From contig CABSJA010000063.1 of the NCBI GenBank assembly GCA_902477915.1, forward strand, positions 1 to 6,419: a stretch of 6,419 nt of DNA. Reading direction: 5' to 3'. The notes beneath the pieces are model-generated. The model had not been told where the DNA came from and did not search any database. It worked only from the letters and a program-made list of their open reading frames with translations. Origin of the DNA: an uncultured Veillonella sp. (GTDB lineage: Bacteria; Bacillota; Negativicutes; Veillonellales; Veillonellaceae). A program made the translations under genes and the position numbers. Shown one piece after another: positions 1 through 4,815 of this stretch. Position 1 is the stretch's first letter. Each line of letters opens with the position of its first letter.

Positions 1-29
1 TGGTCTTTTAATTTTTGAATTAAATCCAC
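1..29 (-). CDS. 5' end of a leftward gene, cut by the window edge
   Basis: Reading leftward from a GTG at 29-27, the first codons give M(V)DLIQKLKD before the window ends. The start is supported by a strong AAGGAGG ribosome binding site at 44-38 with an 8-nt spacer, and by a promoter further upstream (75-102). Only nine full codons are visible, so no family can be assigned. The gene is divergent from the LUD-domain gene and shares its intergenic region, including the dyad array. The start signals look real; the product is unknown. Confidence 0.55.
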
Positions 30-74
30 GATTTTTGCCTCCTTAACATTGGCTTATGCCATATCAATACTATT

Positions 75-102
75 ATTATAGCAAATTCAACCTATAGGTA
101 AA
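75..102 (-). promoter_or_regulatory. Promoter of the leftward partial gene
   Basis: On the minus strand a perfect -10 hexamer TATAAT (80-75) follows a 16-bp spacer and a -35-like TTTACC (102-97, four of six consensus positions). The expected transcript start is near 68, giving a leader of about 40 nt that contains the AAGGAGG site. The -10 element is seen directly; the -35 is weaker. Confidence 0.5.
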
Positions 103-163
103 AGTAAAATTTATTTTCTAAGCCTATTATTCTAATTTTTATACTATCATTTTGATAATGGTG

Positions 164-268
164 AAAGTTGGAATCTATTCCAACTTTTCTCTTTTTTCAT
201 TATTAATTTGGATTTCACTCCAACTTTCGTAAAATTTTATAGTGAATTTGGATTTCATTCCAACTTTT
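164..268. repeat. Three 40-bp-spaced dyad repeats (TTGGA-N6-TCCAA)
   Basis: Three copies of a 16-bp dyad start at 168, 208 and 248, exactly 40 bp apart. The cores are TTGGAATCTATTCCAA, TTGGATTTCACTCCAA and TTGGATTTCATTCCAA. All three are followed by CTTT. Copies 2 and 3 match at all but one position over about 23 bp (205-227 and 245-267). Copy 1 is a perfect inverted repeat with 10-bp arms AAAGTTGGAA and TTCCAACTTT around TCTA (164-187). The DNA between copies is about 15 bp, AT-rich and not conserved. The array sits between two divergent promoters, with its last copy about 37 bp upstream of the rightward -35. That placement fits a tandem operator or activator site array. The cognate regulator cannot be named from the sequence. 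Confidence 0.75.
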
Positions 269-304
269 ACCAAATTAATATAACAAAGCTAATCATTCAA
301 TATG

Positions 305-334
305 TTGAACCATCTTCACATAAAACGATACAAT
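305..334 (+). promoter_or_regulatory. Promoter of the LUD-domain gene
   Basis: A -35-like TTGAAC (305-310) and a -10-like TACAAT (329-334) are separated by 18 bp. A second perfect TATAAT lies at 342-347 but lacks a well-spaced -35. Either would give a leader of some 35-50 nt before the GGAGG site at 382-386. Confidence 0.45.
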
Positions 335-390
335 AATAGAATATAATTAATAAGATTTACCTCACTTATTTACATAATATCGGAGGACTC

Positions 391-1068
391 ATGGCCAATA
401 CAGAAACGACAATCAACGCAGTTATCAATCCCCAAATCAATGATGCCCCCATCGATATAAAGAGAACAATTAAGGCTTTAGAGCGCAATAATTTCGTAGT
501 TCATTATTTTGAAACAGGTGCAGAAGCTGTTGATTATTTACGGTCTCGCATTCAGAACAAACGAGTGGCTATCGGTGATTCCCGCACCTTATTAGAGCTC
601 AATGTACATGATGCTTTATCCGAGGTTAACGATGATATAACAGATATTCAACGTCCTCTCCCTGGTGAAAGCTTCCGGGACACTGCATTACGCACCATGG
701 GGCGCGATGTATTTCTCACATCTGTAAACGCCTTATCTCAAACAGGGGAGATGGTCAATATCGACGGCACAGGCAATCGTGTGGCAGCTTCTCTATTTGG
801 TTCCCAAGAGGTGTTCTTTGTGCTTGGCACTAACAAAATTACCCCTGACTTAGCATCTGCTATTTATCGAGCACGAAATGTAGCAGCACCGCTAAACAGC
901 AAGAAGAATAAGAAAAGCTTCCTCAACCCTTGTGCCAAATTAGAAGAAAAATGTTATGACTGTGGCTCTCCGGATCGCATTTGCAACGCCTTAACAATCT
1001 ACTATAAAAAGATGCGCAACATGCAAACCATGGAGATTATTATCATCAATGAATCCTTAGGGTTCTAA
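391..1068 (+). CDS. LUD-domain protein (lactate utilisation protein, LutC/YkgG-like; DUF162)
   Basis: A 225-residue soluble protein made almost wholly of one LUD domain. Recognisable family signatures are the GDSRTLLELN stretch at residues 62-71, the glycine-rich VNIDGTGNRVA at 122-132, and a C-terminal cysteine cluster with C181, C188, C191 and C198 around a CGSPDRIC segment, ending in the usual short strand and LGF tail. The cysteine pattern suggests metal or iron-sulfur binding, which is inferred. LUD proteins include subunits of LutABC-type L-lactate oxidation complexes, but many stand-alone members have no proven reaction. No LutA or LutB partner is visible in this window. The ATG is preceded by GGAGG (382-386) with a short 4-nt spacer. 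The 3' end overlaps the convergent XRE gene by 23 bp. The family call is firm; the exact role is not. Confidence 0.85.
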   Translation: MANTETTINAVINPQINDAPIDIKRTIKALERNNFVVHYFETGAEAVDYLRSRIQNKRVAIGDSRTLLELNVHDALSEVNDDITDIQRPLPGESFRDTALRTMGRDVFLTSVNALSQTGEMVNIDGTGNRVAASLFGSQEVFFVLGTNKITPDLASAIYRARNVAAPLNSKKNKKSFLNPCAKLEEKCYDCGSPDRICNALTIYYKKMRNMQTMEIIIINESLGF

Positions 1069-1321
1069 TGGTTTGTGGCCCATTTAGAAAATCTTGTACG
1101 CTCATCTGCCCTAATCCAGATACAACTCTATAAATAGTGGACCATCGCGGATCGATAGCACCACTTTCAAGATCACTGATATAAGATTGGGCTAGACCTG
1201 ACTTATCTGCCAACTGATACTGCGTCATGCCCAATTGTCTACGCCAAAGCAAAATCAACACACCTAGTTTGTGGACCTCTTGTCGGATCTGTATATCATG
1301 ACAACATAGGATAGAATTCAT
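1046..1321 (-). CDS. Small XRE-family helix-turn-helix transcriptional regulator
   Basis: A 91-residue protein consisting essentially of one lambda-repressor-like (Cro/CI, XRE) DNA-binding domain at about residues 17-75. The core runs from WRRQLGMTQYQLADKSGL into the recognition helix AQSYISDLESG (44-54) and then the fourth helix DPRWSTIYRVVSGLG. There is no C-terminal sensor or dimerisation domain, only a short tail after QDFLN. Start support is an AGAGG site at 1331-1327, 5 nt from the ATG. It is convergent with the LUD gene and overlaps its last 23 bp, so transcripts of the two genes are partly antisense. Its target is unknown. Self-regulation is plausible because a dyad lies over its promoter, and the dyad array upstream of the LUD gene is another candidate. 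Both ideas are inference. Confidence 0.82.
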   Translation of the reverse strand: MNSILCCHDIQIRQEVHKLGVLILLWRRQLGMTQYQLADKSGLAQSYISDLESGAIDPRWSTIYRVVSGLGQMSVQDFLNGPQTIRTLRIH

Positions 1322-1366
1322 AGCAACCTCTATCTACTTTCACACTCAACACATGGTTATGCCTTT

Positions 1367-1396
1367 ACTATACCCATATCGTAGGTTGACTGCCTA
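1367..1396 (-). promoter_or_regulatory. Weak candidate promoter of the XRE gene
   Basis: On the minus strand TATAGT (1372-1367) lies 18 bp downstream of TAGGCA (1396-1391), a four-of-six match to the -35 consensus. A short dyad, ACTGC-N6-GCAGT (1389-1404), overlaps the -35 and would be a reasonable place for a repressor to bind. Support is modest. Confidence 0.3.
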
Positions 1397-1420
1397 GTAG
1401 CAGTTGAAAAGTAATAACAC

Positions 1421-1471
1421 AAAAGCCTTACTAAAAACTAATGTATCAATTAGTTCTAGTAAGGCTTTTTT
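1421..1471 (+). terminator. Rho-independent terminator, possibly bidirectional
   Basis: The arms AAAAGCCTTACTA (1421-1433) and TAGTAAGGCTTTT (1457-1469) pair perfectly over 13 bp. A second stem nests inside: AACTAAT (1436-1442) with ATTAGTT (1449-1455) around a 6-nt loop. The plus strand runs into six Ts (1466-1471), the minus strand into four. It can stop rightward transcription from the LUD gene after it has crossed the XRE gene. It may also stop leftward transcription from the GltD-like gene, which ends about 200 bp away. Confidence 0.75.
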
Positions 1472-1667
1472 CTACGCATATTACGTTCTGTATGTTTTCA
1501 ACAATTCGTGTAATTATTGTATATATAGAGATAATTAGTACTAAACATGTACTATATTACACCAACCAGCATAGATAATATCTAGATTTATATAGTTTCT
1601 ATACATTATCCATTCATTATGAATACACTTGAATAGTAATATTGCCATATCATTATTAGATATAGGA
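1472..1667. other. AT-rich gap downstream of the GltD-like gene, no gene seen
   Basis: This stretch lies between the terminator at 1421-1471 and the stop codon of the leftward GltD-like gene. I see no start codon with a ribosome binding site and no strong hairpin. A weak inverted repeat TAGTAC-N7-GTACTA (1536-1554) has no T-tract. It is probably the 3' untranslated end of the GltD-like transcript. Confidence 0.5.
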
Positions 1668-3020
1668 TTATTGGTTAGCACTTTCTTGAGCTTTTTTGAT
1701 TTCCATGTATTTAACCATGCCATCAACAGCTTTTTTAGCTTCGCGCATTGCCAATACTACAGTAGCCGGTTTATGTACAACGTCACCACCAGCGAACACA
1801 CCATCACGGTTAGTCATACCATATGGATCTTCAGATGTAATGATGTACCCTTTTTCGTCTACTTTTAGATTATTCCCTTCGCCGATAAGACGAGCATTTG
1901 GTTTATGACCAGCAGCGATGATGATTTTATCTACAGGCATAACTTGGAACTTACCAGTACCGTGGATGCCTGCACCATCTTCGTTAAGAGCCATCACTTC
2001 ATATTTGAAGCCTTCTACCTTATCTTTACCTTCTACGCCAACTGGAGAAGCAAACCATTGGAATTGAACGCCTTCAGCACGAGCTTCTTCGTATTCAGAC
2101 AACAATGCTGGCATTTGTTCTTGGCTACGACGGTATGCTACAGTAACAGATTCACAACCTAAGCGTACGCATGTACGAGCCGCATCCATCGCTACGTTAC
2201 CACCGCCGATGATGATAACACGGTCGCCTTTTTTAACAGGAATTTGAGCTTCATCAAGCTCGCCATTTTCTACTAATTGTACATTCGTCAATAAGTACAT
2301 TGCTTGGAATACACCATGCACTTCATCGTTTTCCATGCGTACTTCTTGAGGAATATGTGTACCAGTACCGATAAAGATGGAGTCAAAACCTTCTGCGAAG
2401 AGTTCGTCCAATGTTTTATCTTGACCGATAAATGTATTACATACGAATTTAACACCTAAACCTTCAAGACGCGCGATTTCACGACGTACAACGGATTTAG
2501 ACAAGCGGAATTCTGGAATACCGAATAAAAGTACGCCACCTGGTTCAGATTGACCTTCGAATACAGTTACTTCGTAACCAAGTTTAGCGATATCACCTGC
2601 TACGGACAAGCCTGCAGGGCCAGAACCTACAACGGCAACCTTACCAAGATCTTGTTTGATTTTCTTAGGTTTGCGAAGTTCATTGATGCTTTCAAAATCA
2701 GCAGCAAAGCGTTCCAATTTACCGATGTTAATAGGCGGTTTTTTCGCCTTGTTCATGATACAGTTACCTTCACATTGGTTTTCGCGCGGACATACGCGGC
2801 CACAAATGGATGGCAAGTTTGTACGTTCTGCCAAGATATCATTGGCTAAACCAAAGTTACCGTGCGCAATAGCTTGGATAAAACGAGGGATTTCGTTTTC
2901 AATAGGGCAACCCATACGGCACAATGGTTTTGGACAATTTAGACAACGTTTCGCCTCGGCGAGCGCTTCCTCCATCGTATAATCCGCATCAAAATGTAGT
3001 GGTTTTAATTCGTTACTCAT
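1668..3020 (-). CDS. GltD/GltA-like NAD(P)-dependent iron-sulfur flavoprotein oxidoreductase
   Basis: A 450-residue cytoplasmic protein of the family that includes the glutamate synthase small subunit (GltD), homotetrameric-type GltA and NfnL/SudA. The N-terminal domain carries two cysteine sets: C26, C29, C34, C38 (C-x2-C-x4-C-x3-CP) and C73, C77, C83, C87 (CGRVCP to C-x3-C), as expected for two [4Fe-4S] clusters. An FAD-binding Rossmann motif VGSGPAG is at 131-137, a second nucleotide motif IGGGNVAMDAAR at 271-282 followed by YRRS (296-299) suggests NADP(H), and the FAD-closing motif AGGD is at 410-413. Length is typical of the family. The start has AGGAGG (3034-3029) 8 nt upstream. No large glutamate synthase subunit and no NfnS/SudB-like partner adjoins it; the flanking genes are a terminator-separated regulator and a divergent lyase. 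It could move electrons between NADPH and a partner such as GltB or ferredoxin. The family is sure, the physiological reaction is not. Confidence 0.88.
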   Translation of the reverse strand: MSNELKPLHFDADYTMEEALAEAKRCLNCPKPLCRMGCPIENEIPRFIQAIAHGNFGLANDILAERTNLPSICGRVCPRENQCEGNCIMNKAKKPPINIGKLERFAADFESINELRKPKKIKQDLGKVAVVGSGPAGLSVAGDIAKLGYEVTVFEGQSEPGGVLLFGIPEFRLSKSVVRREIARLEGLGVKFVCNTFIGQDKTLDELFAEGFDSIFIGTGTHIPQEVRMENDEVHGVFQAMYLLTNVQLVENGELDEAQIPVKKGDRVIIIGGGNVAMDAARTCVRLGCESVTVAYRRSQEQMPALLSEYEEARAEGVQFQWFASPVGVEGKDKVEGFKYEVMALNEDGAGIHGTGKFQVMPVDKIIIAAGHKPNARLIGEGNNLKVDEKGYIITSEDPYGMTNRDGVFAGGDVVHKPATVVLAMREAKKAVDGMVKYMEIKKAQESANQ

Positions 3021-3186
3021 GGCACATGCCTCCTAACAAGGATCCAGTACTATACTTACAGCGTTGCATGCACCTAAGCATTCCGATGAGCCCTCTCACA
3101 TAGGGATGCCGCCACATGCTGCTAACATTTATCTTTTGTAACCATTCGATAGACGTGTGGTCACTGGTCAGACACACACTATTCTA
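3021..3186 (-). promoter_or_regulatory. Long, foldable 5' leader of the GltD-like gene
   Basis: From the predicted transcript start near 3186 to the ATG at 3020 the leader is about 165 nt, much longer than others here. Reading leftward it can form a hairpin GTGTG(T)GTC (3179-3171) with GACCACAC (3162-3155) around an 8-nt loop. A second element CCCT-N7-AGGG (3105-3091) is bracketed by GCAT and ATGC (3109-3106 and 3081-3078). The ribosome binding site AGGAGG is at 3034-3029. I do not recognise a known riboswitch class. No terminator with a T-tract lies in the leader, so any control would more likely act on translation or RNA stability. Confidence 0.4.
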
Positions 3187-3192
3187 TAGTAT

Positions 3193-3222
3193 ATTCTAAA
3201 TTGTGAAAGTCCCAACAGTCAA
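3193..3222 (-). promoter_or_regulatory. Promoter of the GltD-like gene
   Basis: On the minus strand TTGACT (3222-3217, five of six consensus positions) is followed after 18 bp by TAGAAT (3198-3193, five of six). This is a good housekeeping-type promoter and puts the transcript start near 3186. Confidence 0.6.
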
Positions 3223-3263
3223 GCAAATAAAGCACCTTTTGTATACGAATATAGCCCTTATTC

Positions 3264-3278
3264 ATGCAAGGATTGCAT
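3264..3278. promoter_or_regulatory. Perfect dyad between the divergent promoters, possible operator
   Basis: ATGCAA (3264-3269) and TTGCAT (3273-3278) form a perfect inverted repeat around GGA. It lies upstream of the leftward GltD-like promoter (-35 at 3217-3222) and about 120 bp upstream of the rightward lyase promoter. Only one copy is seen, so an operator role is tentative. Confidence 0.25.
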
Positions 3279-3398
3279 AGAAACGAATGGTAAGGTAACA
3301 GCAATTCTTAAGTGTATATTTACATATATATCTATGCATGTATACTGATAATAGACAGAATAATTGATTTGCACCACATTAACATACACTCATACATG

Positions 3399-3426
3399 TT
3401 GGTAACACCGAACTGATATATATAAT
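3399..3426 (+). promoter_or_regulatory. Promoter of the MalY/PatB-like gene
   Basis: TTGGTA (3399-3404) and a perfect TATAAT (3421-3426) are 16 bp apart. The transcript would begin near 3433, giving a leader of about 39 nt to the ATG at 3472. An upstream in-frame ATG at 3442 would be only about 9 nt from the transcript start, which argues against its use. Confidence 0.55.
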
Positions 3427-3459
3427 TACACAAGATTTCTTATGAATCTAGCAGAATGT

Positions 3460-3465
3460 AAGAGG
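3460..3465 (+). promoter_or_regulatory. Ribosome binding site that fixes the lyase start
   Basis: AAGAGG lies 6 nt before the ATG at 3472. The alternative in-frame ATG at 3442 has no purine-rich site before it, only an AT-rich tract, so the downstream start is preferred. Confidence 0.65.
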
Positions 3466-3471
3466 TTCACC

Positions 3472-4665
3472 ATGAACACCATAGAATTTACTAAAACATA
3501 CTATATCGATCGCCGCGGTTCTCATTCCCGCAAATGGGATGGCGAGCATTTAAAATTCAGCCGCACTGACTTATTACCACTATGGGTGGCCGATATGGAC
3601 TTTATGCCTCCTCAGTGCATTCAAGAAGCCATTTGTAGCTATGTGAAAGCTAACCCTCTAGGTTACACCATGACAAATCCGGATTATATAGAGGCAGTTA
3701 TGAGCTGGTACAAACGCCGGCATAACTGTAGTCTTAAGCAAGAATGGCTCACCAGTGCGCCCAATGTCATTACAGGGATTATGTGGTGTATTGGGGCTTT
3801 TACCAAAACCAATGATGCCATCGCCGTTCTAAGTCCTGTATATGGCGCCTTTGATACAAGTGCCAGCGATGCCCAACGTCAAATTATCGCTGTTCCTATG
3901 AATCGCACCGAAGATAATCGCTACTCCGTAGATTACGATGCCTTTGAAAGAGCTATTTCCGAACACGATGTTAAATTGTTCATTCACTGCAATCCGCACA
4001 ATCCTGTAGGCCACGTATGGAGTGAAGCGGAAATGGACCAATTATTTAATATCTGCAAGCAGCACCAGGTCCTCATCATAAGTGATGAGATTCATCAAGA
4101 CCTCATCACGGGACAAAATCCTTTTACATCTGCCTTGACGGTAAATAATGGGGCCTATGCAGATAGCATGATTGCAATGTCTTCCCTCTCTAAGTCATTC
4201 AATATGGCTAGCTTGCACCACGCAGAAGTTATCATTCCTAACGAAAAACTACGAAGCCAATTCAACGCCTATAAAGCTCATGTGTACCACACAGACTCGG
4301 ACGTTATTGCCGAAGCGGCCATCACCGCAGCCTACACGCATCCAGAGACGGAAGCATGGCTCACAGATGTACTGGCTGTCATTCGTGAAAACTATGAATA
4401 TCTGTTCCGAGAGCTTGGTATGGCATTACCACACATCCGCATCAGCCCTATGGACGGCACCTATTTGGCTTGGATCGATTTCGGCGCCTATGTAAAGGCG
4501 GAAGATATGCATGACCTGTTCGAAAACAAATGCCACATTGCACCAAGCTTTGGCGAATGGTTTGGAGGCGGAGATTACGCTACCTTTGTGCGACTTAACT
4601 TGGCCACGAGCCTTGAAAATATCAGGACTGCTACCCATAATATGATCAAGCACATACACCCTTAA
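3472..4665 (+). CDS. PLP-dependent C-S lyase, MalY/PatB family (cystathionine beta-lyase type)
   Basis: A 397-residue fold-type I aminotransferase-like enzyme of the MalY/PatB family. Members cleave the C-S bond of cystathionine, cysteine or related thioethers, releasing homocysteine or sulfide, pyruvate and ammonia in the cytoplasm. Visible family features are the N-terminal IDRRGSHSRKWDG (12-24), LPLWVADMDF (35-44), the substrate-loop GYT at 64-66, CNPHNPVG (173-180), the PLP-nitrogen aspartate D205 in SDEIHQDL, the Schiff-base lysine K241 in SLSKSFNMASL, and the carboxylate-binding arginine R374 in FVRLNLAT. Length matches the family (about 390). The 3472 start is chosen over an in-frame ATG at 3442 because of the AAGAGG site and because homologues begin just before the IDRRG motif. 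It stands alone, with its own promoter and a terminator after it. E. coli MalY also binds the regulator MalT; nothing here shows a similar side role. Substrate preference is not readable from sequence. Confidence 0.87.
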   Translation: MNTIEFTKTYYIDRRGSHSRKWDGEHLKFSRTDLLPLWVADMDFMPPQCIQEAICSYVKANPLGYTMTNPDYIEAVMSWYKRRHNCSLKQEWLTSAPNVITGIMWCIGAFTKTNDAIAVLSPVYGAFDTSASDAQRQIIAVPMNRTEDNRYSVDYDAFERAISEHDVKLFIHCNPHNPVGHVWSEAEMDQLFNICKQHQVLIISDEIHQDLITGQNPFTSALTVNNGAYADSMIAMSSLSKSFNMASLHHAEVIIPNEKLRSQFNAYKAHVYHTDSDVIAEAAITAAYTHPETEAWLTDVLAVIRENYEYLFRELGMALPHIRISPMDGTYLAWIDFGAYVKAEDMHDLFENKCHIAPSFGEWFGGGDYATFVRLNLATSLENIRTATHNMIKHIHP

Positions 4666-4725
4666 TAGGTACCTCTTATCAGTAAAGACATTAATCATAT
4701 TAGAGAATTTATTTCGTGCAAATAC

Positions 4726-4768
4726 AAAAGGCTGCTCTAGCATTATTCAATGTTAGAGCAGCCTTTTT
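4726..4768 (+). terminator. Tall bidirectional rho-independent terminator
   Basis: AAAAGGCTGCTCTA (4726-4739) pairs perfectly with TAGAGCAGCCTTTT (4754-4767). The stem continues with G-U, C-G, A-T, T-A and T-A pairs to a four-base ATTC loop (4745-4748), about 19 pairs in all. Five Ts (4764-4768) follow on the plus strand and four on the minus strand. It lies between the convergent lyase and DUF438 genes and can serve both. Confidence 0.88.
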
Positions 4769-4793
4769 GTATCAAAGTTTCACTGTATCACAC

Positions 4794-4815
4794 AACTAGT
4801 ATTACACTAGTTTTT
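4794..4815 (+). terminator. Short AT-rich hairpin with T-tract, weak second terminator
   Basis: AACTAGT (4794-4800) and ACTAGTT (4806-4812) pair around ATTAC, and the 3' arm runs into further Ts on the plus strand. The stem is only 7 bp and AT-rich. It touches the stop codon of the leftward gene. It could back up the stronger upstream terminator for rightward transcripts. Confidence 0.3.

Noticed and set aside
143..159. Fur box (TATCA-TTT-TGATA with a TGATAAT half-site)
   Set aside because: The half-sites are in the wrong order and spacing for a 7-1-7 Fur box, and AT-rich DNA yields such matches by chance.
164..190. Copy 1 of the dyad as a rightward terminator
   Set aside because: It has a 10-bp stem and T-rich tail, but no rightward gene precedes it and the same motif recurs twice at a fixed period, which fits binding sites better.
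164..268. CRISPR array
   Set aside because: Only three imperfect repeats with inter-repeat DNA of about 15 bp that is AT-rich, much shorter than real spacers, and no cas gene is visible.
1536..1554. FapR-like operator TAGTAC-N7-GTACTA
   Set aside because: The central spacing is too long for the FapR box as known, and it lies downstream of a gene, not near a promoter.
1541..1726. 61-codon leftward reading frame after the GltD-like gene
   Set aside because: No ribosome binding site, its start lies inside the GltD-like coding region, and the protein has no recognisable features.
3021..3186. Known riboswitch (T-box, SAM, FMN, lysine, cobalamin or glutamine type) in the GltD-like leader
   Set aside because: None of the conserved core sequences I know for these classes is present.
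3442..3471. Ten extra N-terminal codons on the lyase gene from the ATG at 3442
   Set aside because: No ribosome binding site precedes it, it would lie about 9 nt from the predicted transcript start, and family members begin near the MNTIEF position.
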